This document shows positions 1 through 8,141 of a DNA stretch of 64,000 nucleotides, piece by piece. Source of the DNA: Lacihabitans sp. CS3-21 (GTDB taxonomy: Bacteria; Bacteroidota; Bacteroidia; Cytophagales; Spirosomataceae); the NCBI RefSeq assembly GCF_024343675.1, contig NZ_RJUD01000112.1, positions 124,001 through 188,000 on the forward strand, read 5' to 3'. The notes under the pieces were generated by a model. That model was given only the letters and a program-made list of their open reading frames with translations. It was not told the DNA's origin and ran no database searches. Position numbers and translations under genes: made by a program. The stretch's first letter is position 1, and each line of letters begins with the position of its first letter.

Positions 1-384
1 GAGGGCGTCAATACTGTCGAGGATGATCCATGAACCATTTTGCTTGGCTATTTCTATACATTTGATGCCTGCTTGCGTCATTTTTTTGTTGGCCAAAAGG
101 CTTTCAACTTTGTCTTTATTGACTTGGCTCCAGGTACTTTTTGGCTTTCGTTTGCAGTAATATTGTTTGTATGAATGTTCATCGACGCTTACAGCTTTGC
201 TATCAATCCAACCAAAACATAAAGCTTCGTCAACAGCATCGGTCCAAGCAACTGATGGCTTGCCTGCATTTTTTTTGTAATGAATAAGCCAAACAGCATC
301 TTGATGGACATGGTTTTTCTCTAACCATTCACGCCAATGCTGTTTGGTTTCTGGATAAAAATGTTCTATTTCTCGTTTGGTCAT
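1..384 (-). CDS. YdeI/OmpD-associated family protein (3' end cut by window edge)
   Basis: Reading the minus strand from the ATG at 384 gives an open frame to the window edge, so only the N-terminal 128 residues are visible. The protein begins MTKREIEHFYPETKQHWREW and contains the family-typical stretch AVWLIHYKKNAGKPSVAW followed by DEALCFGWIDSK. These match the YdeI/OmpD-associated family (often called bacteriocin-protection, YdeI), whose biochemical role is unsettled. The start codon overlaps the stop of the upstream gene as ATGA, so the two are probably translationally coupled. Family assignment is from memory of the motif; the C-terminus is not visible. Confidence 0.75.
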   Translation of the reverse strand, partial: MTKREIEHFYPETKQHWREWLEKNHVHQDAVWLIHYKKNAGKPSVAWTDAVDEALCFGWIDSKAVSVDEHSYKQYYCKRKPKSTWSQVNKDKVESLLANKKMTQAGIKCIEIAKQNGSWIILDSIDAL

Positions 385-803
385 TTCTTAGGTATTGCCT
401 GCAAAATTAAGCAAGAAACTAAAATTCCTATCATATGAAAACCACCAACCACTAAACCATAAGACCTTGGGTGTGGGATGTTTGGGTTGATGGCGATATC
501 AAAAGTATTGGCTACCAAAAAGCCCAAACCTATGATTAATGCAAATTCAATAGCTGCTTTATTGGTGTTGATATTGAGTAGTACCATCATTAAGGCCGTA
601 GTAATTATGGTAGGTAGAATAGTGAGAGGTGGACCATAAAAGTAAATAGGGTCTAGATTAGCGGGCATTAAACCCAATTTGCCTAATGAGTTAGCGTATT
701 GGTTTGGAAAAAGTATGGTGAACCAAAGCCAACCTAAAAATGAGTAAAATAGCAAAGAAATGAAAACACCCAACCAACTGATTTTTGAAATTTTTTGTAG
801 CAT
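381..803 (-). CDS. DUF1761-like four-helix membrane protein
   Basis: This 140-residue protein is almost entirely hydrophobic, with four predicted membrane segments at about 10-31, 58-77, 84-105 and 117-136. The first helix contains GWLWFTILF and the second follows a conserved-looking YFYGPPLTILPTI. Size and layout fit the DUF1761 family of small bacterial membrane proteins of unknown function. It is the first gene of a two-gene unit: its TGA overlaps the ATG of the YdeI-family gene. The WYL regulator lies just upstream on the same strand, with a 69-base gap, and may control it (inference). Confidence 0.7.
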   Translation of the reverse strand: MLQKISKISWLGVFISLLFYSFLGWLWFTILFPNQYANSLGKLGLMPANLDPIYFYGPPLTILPTIITTALMMVLLNINTNKAAIEFALIIGLGFLVANTFDIAINPNIPHPRSYGLVVGGFHMIGILVSCLILQAIPKK

Positions 804-872
804 ATTTTTTTGATTTAATTAATGATGCCACAAAGAAAATGTGAGCTCAGGACAACCTTATGTCAGGGGTAT

Positions 873-1571
873 TTAATGCTCATGATATTTTTCAAAAAAT
901 TCTTGAAGGGTCATTTTGTGAGGGGTAAATTTTTCTCGTTGAATTTGCAATTGCTGAATTCTATCCAAGCGGAAATAGCGAAATTCTTTTCGTAAATAAC
1001 AAAAACCTACCAATAACCAGCCTTCTGTAATGTGTAATAAAGCAAAAGGCTCGACAGTTCGTTTACTTTCTTTATTCTCTGCATTGATGTAATCAAATTT
1101 CACGAGTAAAAAATTAGTAAGTGCAATTTGCAAGGAAGATAAAATTTGACTCTTTATTTCAAAGTTATCAAGTTTTCTGAATTTTGTTCTTAATGAAAGC
1201 AAGTTAGCTTTATCTTTCTCTGATTGTCTTAAAACAGCCTTTACCTTATCGATGGCTTCGGCATAATCTTTAATCAATGAGCTGTCTCTGCTCTTTAAAA
1301 CCAGTTGTTCGGCCAATATTAGGGCATTGGCCTGTGCTTCAGAAAACATTACGGGAGGAATTTTGTAGCCTTCCATGAGGCAATAGCCTTTGCCGTCTTC
1401 GGTTATGATGGGCACACCGCTTTGTTCCAAGGCTCTAATGTCGCGGTAAATGGTCCTCACACTCACTCCGAATTTCTCGGCCAAATAAGTGGCTGTGATC
1501 AACCTCTTGGATTGCAATGATGTAAGTATGGCCACAAGTCTAGAAAGGCGTTTGGTGTCCTTGTCCTGCAT
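873..1571 (-). CDS. YafY-type HTH/WYL transcriptional regulator
   Basis: The protein has 232 residues. The N-terminal 60 form a DeoR-type winged helix (RLSRLVAILTSLQSKRLITA, then LAEKFGVSVRTIYRDIRALE). The C-terminal half is a WYL-type ligand domain, with the region around EPFALLHITEGWLLVGFCYL standing where the W-Y-L triad usually lies; the Y is not in its canonical position. Family members are DNA-binding regulators, often controlling the adjacent gene. The membrane protein and YdeI-family gene follow on the same strand and are the likely targets. The ATG at 1571 is the obvious start, and a TAnnTTTG-like box lies about 20 bases upstream. Confidence 0.9.
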   Translation of the reverse strand: MQDKDTKRLSRLVAILTSLQSKRLITATYLAEKFGVSVRTIYRDIRALEQSGVPIITEDGKGYCLMEGYKIPPVMFSEAQANALILAEQLVLKSRDSSLIKDYAEAIDKVKAVLRQSEKDKANLLSLRTKFRKLDNFEIKSQILSSLQIALTNFLLVKFDYINAENKESKRTVEPFALLHITEGWLLVGFCYLRKEFRYFRLDRIQQLQIQREKFTPHKMTLQEFFEKYHEH

Positions 1572-1591
1572 TTGATTTTATTTCTTTTATA

Positions 1592-1599
1592 CAAAAATA
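1592..1599 (-). promoter_or_regulatory. candidate -7 box (TATTTTTG) for the WYL regulator
   Basis: On the minus strand the octamer TATTTTTG matches the Bacteroidetes -7 consensus TAnnTTTG and lies 20 bases upstream of the regulator ATG. No well-spaced TTTG -33 box was found, and such octamers occur by chance in AT-rich DNA. Confidence 0.3.
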
Positions 1600-1850
1600 A
1601 AAGATACAAATGACAAGGGTATGTCAGGAGTCTTTAGAATAAATTTGGTATTGTTTGTTGGGGTTGATATTTAAAAATTAATATTCCTTGATTCAACCAT
1701 TGGAGGATGATTATGAGTAAAAACACTAAATTTTTTGTGTAGTTGTAATTCGGCATTAATTTGCTTTTGACTTTATGTCTAATCGAAGGACAATCTTATT
1801 ATAAATTCACAAGAATGTGAAATTTTCAATTTCAATTATTATTTTAATTT

Positions 1851-2036
1851 ATGAAATAGCATACTATTAGAAAGCAGTTTTCAGATAAAGTGGTTCGCTA
1901 TATTGAATGTGCATATTCCTACAGAATACCCTTAAACAAGAAACGAATACAAGAAATAGATGCTTTGCTCATAACAAAAGTAAATGAAGAACTAAATAAA
2001 ATTGAAAACAAATCAAGCATACTGATTTGGAATTAA
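1851..2036 (+). pseudogene. possible relic of a small gene
   Basis: ATG AAA at 1851 is followed at once by TAG, after which the same frame stays open for 58 codons to TAA at 2034-2036. The residues look coding-like: RKQFSDKVVRYIECAYSYRI, then PLNKKRIQEIDALLITKVNE. A single amber codon separates them from the start. Either a small gene was lost by a nonsense mutation or the frame is open by chance. No family recognised. Confidence 0.25.
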
Positions 2037-2074
2037 TTTTTTCAACAAAGGAGTAAATGTAAGTGGTGCATCTT

Positions 2075-2117
2075 AAAAAAATAGTGCAAGATATGATTAA
2101 CATACCTTACACTATTT
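2075..2117 (-). terminator. rho-independent terminator of the Asp-box protein gene
   Basis: Bases 2079-2095 and 2101-2117 form a 17-bp stem, fully paired on the minus-strand RNA when two G-U pairs are allowed, with a 5-base loop. It is followed on that strand by a run of T. It lies 97 bases past the stop of the gene ending at 2214. Confidence 0.7.
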
Positions 2118-2213
2118 CTCTTTTCTAAATCGCTTAAAGAACCTATCTATTTAAAGCAAAATTCCTAATCCATACGATTTATTGCATAATTAAATCTAAC
2201 CTAAGCCCTAAAC

Positions 2214-5200
2214 CTACTCCCAAACCGCCCCATAATTGGCTTCCCAAAGCTTTTTGTTCAGCTCTGGTAATCGCTCGTTCTTAATTTTAAGGCCTTTTTC
2301 TTTAAAACTTTGCCATTGTGGGTCCATTTGGGCTCTCAAATCTATTGAGGGCTGATTCAAGCGATACCAGTCGTTCTCGGTTTGGTTGATGAGATAGAGA
2401 TAGTCTGAGGTGAATTTATTCGGAAAGTTCTCTACGTCATCATAGGCTTTTGACTTACGCTGCACCAAGGCTTCGTCCCAAGCTTTGAGGTCTTTTATCA
2501 ATGAATCTACAGCAGCAATCAATTTTGAATCAGCAGACTTTTTGGTAAGCGTGCTCTTTAATTTGCTCAATTGTAGTTGTTTTTTATACAACTCATTGAT
2601 CATCTCATGCATATCTTTGATGTTGGTGTGCATTTGAGCCATGGTTTTTAAATAGTCTGCTTTTTCGATATTTGTGTCTTTCAAATCAGGATGCGAAAGC
2701 AATTCTGCTTGGGTTTTTAGGGTGTCTTTGTCGATGATCAATTGTATTTGATACTTGCCTTCAGCCAATTTGTACCCTCGGTAGCTTCCTTCGATATACA
2801 CGTCTGGTATGCCAGGTAAGTTATTTGTACGCATATCCCACACAAACCTGTTTAAGCCCTTGTTTTTTGGAAGTTTGGGCTCAGCACTTGGACCTCCATC
2901 GTATTTTTTAAAGTCAGGATTGGCCTCTGAGCTTAAGGTTCTTAGGTTTTTGCCATTGCTATCAAGTATGTTTAGGCTAATTTTCTTTACCGAATCTGTT
3001 TTTGATACATAATAGTTCAAAACCAAACCCGTGGCAGGGTTGATACCCGCACTTTGACCTTCGCCCTTAAAGTCTATTATGGCCTGATTCATCACGCTGC
3101 CACTAGCAGTAATCCATTGGTTTTGAGGTGAAAATAGCTTGTGTTTTTTGGGAGTTTCTTTCAGCAACTGTCTCAGCAAATTCAGGTCATCCAATATCCA
3201 AATCGACCTTCCTGAAGTACCCGCTATTAAGGCATTTTTATGAATCTTCAAGTCTGTTATTGGGCACACAGGCAGATTTAATTGGAAGGTTTTCCAGTTT
3301 CCACCGCCGTCGGTCGAGTAATAAAGGGCATTTTCTGTGCCTGCAAATAGCAAGTCTTTCTGAACATTATCTTCTCTAATAACCCTAGAAATGCTATTTT
3401 CGGGCAAACCATTGTTGATTTTTATCCAAGTTTTACCATAGTCTGTCGATTTGTAAAAGCCAGGTTTATGGTCGTTGAATTTGTATCTGTTGGTGGCAAT
3501 ATATACCGTTGATTTGCTATGGGGCGAAACTTCGATGGCATTTATTTGGCATTCTTCTAAGCCTGCAGGTGTTACATTTTTCCATGTTTTGCCATTGTCT
3601 GTGGTCACTTGTACCAAGCCATCGTCGCTACCTGTGTAAATTACGCCTTTTTCTAGGGCAGATTCGGCGATGTAAGTGAGCGTTCCGTAGTTTTCTGCAC
3701 CTACGGCTTCGTTGGTAAAAGGTACTCCGGCTTTTCCTTGCTTAGCCTTTTCGTTTCTGGTCAAATCTGGTGAGGCTTCACGCCATGTTTTGCCTAGGTC
3801 ACTGGTTTCAAGAAGCATTTGTGAGCCATGGTAAAACACCTTGGGGTCATGAATACTACAAATGATAGGGGCATTCCAATTAAATCGGTATTTCATGTCT
3901 TTGGCGTCTTTGCCCAAATATTGTATTGGGGCTGCCATTACATTTACAGAACTTTTATTTCTAGTGTCTAATACCTCGATTGTACCTTGATAACTGCCAC
4001 CCAAAACATATCTTGGATTGTTTGGATCAAAAGCCAAAAAGGCACTTTCGCCACCTGCAGAATATTCCCAGTCTTTGCGTTCGATACTGCTTCCGCTGAT
4101 ATTCCATGAAGGTATTTTGACAGAGGTATTGTCTTGCTGGCCTACATAAATGTTATACGGAAGCAAGTTGTCGGTATTTATTCTATAGACTTGTGCCGTG
4201 GCCATATCTTGGTGCGACCAGCTACTGCCGCCATTGAAGCTAACCGCTGCACCGCCATCGTCAGCTATAATCATGTTTTTGCTGTTTTTTGGATTGATCC
4301 ACAAATCATGGTAGTCGCCATGCGTACCCGACATGTTGGACCAGGTAACACCGCCGTCGGTGCTATTCAAAGCTGGAGCACTCATGATATACACATTTAG
4401 GTCATTGTTGGGGTCAACAAATAGCTCGATATAGTACCAAGACCTTTGAATCAGTCTGTGGTCGCCACTTACCAGAGACCATTTTTTACCACCATTCATA
4501 GATACATACAGGCCTCCTTCATTTTTCTCCCAGTCAGCTTCTAAAAGTGCATACACTTTTTGAGGGTTTGATGGACACATGGCTATGGCAGTTTTGCCCA
4601 ATAATTTTGGCAATCCTTCTGTTAATTTCACCCAAGTGTCGCCGCCATCAGTAGATTTATAAAACCCGCTTCCAGGTCCGCCACTTTTTACTTCCCAAGG
4701 TTTACGACCGTGGTCCCACATGGCAGCATAAATGATCCGTGGATTGGTAGGGTCGAGAGACAATTCGCTACAGCCTGTGGTTTCATTGATATACAAGGTT
4801 TTAGTCCAGTTTTTTCCGCCATCGGTGCTTTTAAATATGCCACGCTCGGCCGATGGTCCATGAAGAGGCCCTTGTGCACCCACCAAAAGAATGTCTTCAT
4901 TTTTTGGATGTATTACAATTCTAGATATGTGTTGGGTTTTTATTAGGCCCATGTTTTTCCAAGTTTGTCCTGCGTCGGTGCTTTTATACACGCCATCGCC
5001 AAAACTCGTCATCACACCTCTTGGTGCGTGTTCGCCCATGCCCACATATACCACATTGGCGTCATTTTCAGCTACAGCAACGGCCCCAACAGTACCCGTT
5101 TTAAAATAGCCATCTGACACATTCTTCCATTGATGGCCTGCATCGTTGGTTTTCCAAAGTCCACCACCGGTTGTACCCATATAATAGGTTTGAGGGTCAT

Positions 5201-5363
5201 TAACTACGCCAGTGGCACACACTGAGCGACCACCTCTAAACGGGCCTATATTTCTAAATTTTAGATTATTAAACAAGGAGCTATCCTTTTGGAAATCTGG
5301 AAAAGATTGGGAAAATGCAGAAAGGGAGAAGAAAAAAAATAGGATAGAGGCGAGTTTTTTCAT
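2214..5363 (-). CDS. secreted Asp-box/BNR beta-propeller protein (sortilin/VPS10-like)
   Basis: The preferred start is the ATG at 5363, because it gives a clean signal peptide ([19 protein letters not shown]); a longer frame to 5423 exists but would bury it. The resulting protein has 1049 residues. At least eleven Asp-box motifs (S/T-x-D-x-G-x-x-W) are visible, such as [26 protein letters not shown] and TTDNGKTW, which mark two stacked beta-propellers in the first ~700 residues. The C-terminal third has a beta-rich region and then a charged helical section near [20 protein letters not shown]. Relatives are annotated as WD40/YVTN/BNR-like or glycosyl hydrolases, but no catalytic residues can be named here. 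Exported; periplasmic or cell-surface. Confidence 0.85.
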   Translation of the reverse strand: MKKLASILFFFFSLSAFSQSFPDFQKDSSLFNNLKFRNIGPFRGGRSVCATGVVNDPQTYYMGTTGGGLWKTNDAGHQWKNVSDGYFKTGTVGAVAVAENDANVVYVGMGEHAPRGVMTSFGDGVYKSTDAGQTWKNMGLIKTQHISRIVIHPKNEDILLVGAQGPLHGPSAERGIFKSTDGGKNWTKTLYINETTGCSELSLDPTNPRIIYAAMWDHGRKPWEVKSGGPGSGFYKSTDGGDTWVKLTEGLPKLLGKTAIAMCPSNPQKVYALLEADWEKNEGGLYVSMNGGKKWSLVSGDHRLIQRSWYYIELFVDPNNDLNVYIMSAPALNSTDGGVTWSNMSGTHGDYHDLWINPKNSKNMIIADDGGAAVSFNGGSSWSHQDMATAQVYRINTDNLLPYNIYVGQQDNTSVKIPSWNISGSSIERKDWEYSAGGESAFLAFDPNNPRYVLGGSYQGTIEVLDTRNKSSVNVMAAPIQYLGKDAKDMKYRFNWNAPIICSIHDPKVFYHGSQMLLETSDLGKTWREASPDLTRNEKAKQGKAGVPFTNEAVGAENYGTLTYIAESALEKGVIYTGSDDGLVQVTTDNGKTWKNVTPAGLEECQINAIEVSPHSKSTVYIATNRYKFNDHKPGFYKSTDYGKTWIKINNGLPENSISRVIREDNVQKDLLFAGTENALYYSTDGGGNWKTFQLNLPVCPITDLKIHKNALIAGTSGRSIWILDDLNLLRQLLKETPKKHKLFSPQNQWITASGSVMNQAIIDFKGEGQSAGINPATGLVLNYYVSKTDSVKKISLNILDSNGKNLRTLSSEANPDFKKYDGGPSAEPKLPKNKGLNRFVWDMRTNNLPGIPDVYIEGSYRGYKLAEGKYQIQLIIDKDTLKTQAELLSHPDLKDTNIEKADYLKTMAQMHTNIKDMHEMINELYKKQLQLSKLKSTLTKKSADSKLIAAVDSLIKDLKAWDEALVQRKSKAYDDVENFPNKFTSDYLYLINQTENDWYRLNQPSIDLRAQMDPQWQSFKEKGLKIKNERLPELNKKLWEANYGAVWE

Positions 5364-5753
5364 AAAATTTAAAATGGTCTTTTTGTTTTTGAAATGTTTA
5401 TGGTTAGTCAGGTTAATGGTCAAACTTCTGAATTGAAGCTATTGAATGGATAAAAATAGTTAAATATTTTTAGGTTATTGATATTTTTATGCTTGTCTTT
5501 TTTAGAACTATTATTGTATTTATATAAGACACGTATTTAATTTTAATTTCTGTTTACAAGTTTAGTGAAAAAGTCTTAGAAAGAAGAATATTAGTATAGT
5601 AAGTGAGGCGATCAATATTGATTCTGAGAAGTTGAGATTGTTCAGACCAAAATTTAAGGTCAGCTTGGAACTTCTGACTTTGCGGCTTCTAAATTGGCAA
5701 AATGACAGAAAATGGGTTTCGTAGAAAAAAGATAAAAATTTGAACCAGAAAAT
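5364..5753. other. intergenic stretch, no confident gene
   Basis: This 390-base AT-rich stretch separates the three-gene operon ending at 5754 from the Asp-box gene. Between about 5566 and 5740 both strands hold an open frame of roughly 55 codons without an ATG, so neither is convincing. No terminator with a clear stem was seen after the operon. Confidence 0.5.
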
Positions 5754-6161
5754 TTATAAAATAATATTCAACATTCGCTTCTTGATTTTACTAATTTTCC
5801 TATTAATGAAAGGGTAAGTTCTATTTTTGGATAAACCCAAGTTTAACAATAAATCACCCTGAACATAGGAACTTGCAGAACTTAACTTTTGAAGAAAGAT
5901 TTTGATTTCAAAGATATCTTTAATTATTTGATAATATGAATTCTTTTTATCCTCTTGGTATTTCGACATGTAATCATCTAACTTTGAAGAAGAAAAACTG
6001 TTAATATTTAAATCCTCTATTTCAGACAAAATAAGCAAAAGAGCAAATAAATTTCTTTCGATTATTACTCTCTCTTTATAACCAAATTTAAATTTTTCTT
6101 GAAAAGATGCTTTTATGGCATCCTCAAGGTTATCAAATATTATTAGAATTTTGTTTTTCAA
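5754..6161 (-). CDS. small helical protein, last gene of nucleotidyltransferase operon
   Basis: The 135-residue product is not recognised. It is predicted mostly alpha-helical and ends in a strongly basic segment (NRKISKIKKRMLNIIL). The start is a TTG at 6161 because no ATG exists in frame before residue 60. AAGGA sits six bases upstream, one of few Shine-Dalgarno-like sites in this window, which supports that choice. It overlaps the end of the nucleotidyltransferase gene by 29 bases in another frame, so coupled translation is likely. By position and size it could be the helical partner or antitoxin-like subunit of the nucleotidyltransferase, but no HEPN Rx4-6H motif is present. Confidence 0.65.
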   Translation of the reverse strand: MKNKILIIFDNLEDAIKASFQEKFKFGYKERVIIERNLFALLLILSEIEDLNINSFSSSKLDDYMSKYQEDKKNSYYQIIKDIFEIKIFLQKLSSASSYVQGDLLLNLGLSKNRTYPFINRKISKIKKRMLNIIL

Positions 6162-6840
6162 TGTATTCCTTAATTTTTAAAAGTGTAGCATAAATATCAT
6201 TTTTAAAGTTTTGATTAAATTTTAAACTTGACTTTAGGTTTTCAATACCCCTTTCGTATTTTAATTTATCTCTCAACATGGACTCATAAACTGCTAAACT
6301 TATTGGTATCCCATCTATTTGATTTAGAGTTACTAAAAAACAATCTATTCTTCCAAACCTTGGCAGATTCGCTTTATGACTAACAAGAATCGATGCATTT
6401 CTTAACAGAGTAAAATAAATACTTATATCAAATATTGGAATATTTCCTATTCTGTTTTGAGATTCAGTAATGTTGTTGAAAATATCAATAATATACTCAA
6501 TTTCTCTTAAGTGATTATTGAAATTTTTTAGTCTATTGAACTTTTTATGCAAATAGTTGTCTCCATAAAGAACTCTGCCTTCAAGCTTTAAGTGCCATAA
6601 AAATAAAGAACCATAATCTAACATTTTATCTAATGATGATTCCTTATAGATTGCAATTGAGTCCGTATTTTCTATAATTTCGCTGTTATTTGTTAGGTTC
6701 TTTATTTCAAGAAGAGTTGTATCTGATTCATTATATTTATCATCTATAATTGCACATAAGTCAATATCAGAGTTAATATCATTTTCTTTTTTTGCAGCAG
6801 AACCAAATAGAACTATGCTTTTTATAATATTTGAAGTCAT
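6133..6840 (-). CDS. MNT/Pol-beta-fold nucleotidyltransferase
   Basis: The N-terminus of this 235-residue protein carries the minimal nucleotidyltransferase signature: GSA at 13-15, then SDIDL at 24-28, with Asp25 and Asp27 as metal ligands. Asp60 (NTDSIAIY) is a candidate third carboxylate. The remaining ~140 residues are predicted helical (HLREIEYIIDIFNNI, then LLRNASILVSHKANLPRFGR), resembling the helical tail of KNTase-type enzymes. Family members transfer NMP to proteins, RNA ends or antibiotics; the target is unknown. It starts one base after the stop of the pentapeptide-channel gene and overlaps the next gene, so the three form an operon. A toxin-antitoxin or defence role is inference from architecture. 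Confidence 0.8.
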   Translation of the reverse strand: MTSNIIKSIVLFGSAAKKENDINSDIDLCAIIDDKYNESDTTLLEIKNLTNNSEIIENTDSIAIYKESSLDKMLDYGSLFLWHLKLEGRVLYGDNYLHKKFNRLKNFNNHLREIEYIIDIFNNITESQNRIGNIPIFDISIYFTLLRNASILVSHKANLPRFGRIDCFLVTLNQIDGIPISLAVYESMLRDKLKYERGIENLKSSLKFNQNFKNDIYATLLKIKEYIEKQNSNNI

Positions 6841-6841
6841 T

Positions 6842-7744
6842 CTATTTTGATATTTTTCGATAAAAAGTCGCTGAAAGCAATCCCATGTACAATATACCTG
6901 TAAAACTAATCAATGTTAAGAAAATTTCACCTTTGGTATCTGTCGGTTTGAAAGCTATATTAGAAAAGTTTACAGAAGTTGCAAAAGACAACCTTAGGGC
7001 ATCAAAGAAGTTTATAGGTTGAGGCACCTCTTGAGAATTGTTTGAAAATTTTATTTGTAATAAAGTCATTAATAAACTGTAAACCAACAATATTACTGTG
7101 TAAGAAATTAATAAATTTTTAACTTTGTGGCCATATCCCCAAACAAAAATTTCAAATCTTAATAGACAAAGTTTTAGGACTGCAATGATACGATCGAATG
7201 TCTGAAAATTCATTTTATAGTAATCTGAATCACTTATGATAATTGAATTTAGGTTACCAATCTCTGCCTTTATTTCAATATCTAAAAACTTATCAGATTC
7301 ATTCTGAATCCCCAAGTTTTGAAAATTTACTTTTAAATTTGTGGCTAACTTTTTCTTTAAATTTGATTCTGGTGGTAGAGAATTGATAATCTCATTTACT
7401 GGAATAATACAGTTTTGAAAACGGCAATGCCGAATATTACAATTAATTAGCTTTATATTGTCGAAGTTACAGTTGACAAAAAATGTACCTGTAAAGTCTA
7501 CGTTCTCAAAGGTTACTTCTCTAGCATATAAGTTGTCATATTTGCAATGCTTAAATGTACAATTAAGAAACTTCAAATTTAAGAAACTAATATTTTCAAA
7601 GGTTGCGAAATGCAGTTTTTTATCAGAAATTAATTTCTTTTGATTTCTATTTGAGTGGAGCATGCTCTGGTCTCGGAATACGAAATTATGTGGTGAGCTT
7701 TCCTCTTCCTGATTAGTAAAAAAAACAGTAATATCGTTGTCCAT
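6842..7744 (-). CDS. pentapeptide-repeat protein fused to a two-helix ion-channel-like domain
   Basis: This 300-residue protein has three parts. Residues ~45-112 are pentapeptide repeats (FENISFLNLKFLNCTFKHC and similar) predicted to form a right-handed quadrilateral beta-helix. A soluble linker follows. The last ~100 residues contain a membrane helix (LLISYTVILLVYSLLMTLL), a re-entrant pore-like stretch (FFDALRLSFATSVNFSNIAF) and a second helix (IFLTLISFTGILYMGLLSAT), the layout of an Ion_trans_2 potassium-channel domain. The filter, normally TVGYG, is replaced by TSVNFSN, so potassium selectivity is doubtful. It is the first gene of the operon and very AT-rich. A membrane-disrupting effector is a plausible but unproven role. 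Confidence 0.75.
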   Translation of the reverse strand: MDNDITVFFTNQEEESSPHNFVFRDQSMLHSNRNQKKLISDKKLHFATFENISFLNLKFLNCTFKHCKYDNLYAREVTFENVDFTGTFFVNCNFDNIKLINCNIRHCRFQNCIIPVNEIINSLPPESNLKKKLATNLKVNFQNLGIQNESDKFLDIEIKAEIGNLNSIIISDSDYYKMNFQTFDRIIAVLKLCLLRFEIFVWGYGHKVKNLLISYTVILLVYSLLMTLLQIKFSNNSQEVPQPINFFDALRLSFATSVNFSNIAFKPTDTKGEIFLTLISFTGILYMGLLSATFYRKISK

Positions 7745-8141
7745 TCCTTAATTAATAAAATTTGAAAAACAAGTATCTTGTTACAAAAATATCCGAATAA
7801 TTTTTCATTACCTAAATAATACTTAAGCAAAATTTGCAGGCCTTGTTTAAGTCGAATATTTAATTAACTATAAGATCAAATTCGACCAAAATCATATTTG
7901 ATTTCGCAGGAAAATGCGAGTTTTAACATCATTATTTTGTGGCAATATTTTTCAATTAAAATAATATTTTTGAAAGCCATAATTTTTATCAAATCTGCAA
8001 TAGCTACTTCATGAATTATGTCCTTTTGGTAGGATATCGTAGAAGTCAATAAATATCTTAAATGTGTTTTTTTTGAGAGCTAATTCCTTAATTTTAGTTT
8101 TTTATCTTTGAATGATAATTTTATCCCAATCCTTGAAGATT
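7745..8141. other. divergent promoter region
   Basis: This ~400-base gap separates the leftward three-gene operon from the rightward beta-helix gene. It is extremely AT-rich and has no convincing gene on either strand. A -7 box for the rightward gene is listed separately. Confidence 0.5.
8103..8110 (+). promoter_or_regulatory. -7 box TATCTTTG before the beta-helix protein
   Basis: TATCTTTG matches TAnnTTTG exactly. It would start transcription near 8115, downstream of an ATG at 8112 but upstream of the ATG at 8142 that begins the signal peptide. It therefore supports 8142 as the real start. No well-placed -33 TTTG was found. Confidence 0.4.

Larger units (their letters stand above)
1572..2213. 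other. intergenic stretch with decayed coding sequence and a terminator
   Basis: No intact gene was found in these 642 bases. On the plus strand a strong Shine-Dalgarno-like GGAGGATG lies before an ATG at 1713 that is stopped after nine codons, and a 59-codon open stretch without a usable start follows at 1860-2036. The right part holds the terminator of the Asp-box gene. Confidence 0.6.

Noticed and set aside
5566-5740. Open frames of about 55 codons on both strands
   Set aside because: Neither has a start codon, both strands look equally plausible, and no homology is recalled.
6133-6840. HEPN ribonuclease motif in the nucleotidyltransferase helical tail
   Set aside because: The nearest match, R-N-A-S-I-L-V-S-H, has seven residues between Arg and His rather than four to six, so a HEPN toxin was not called.
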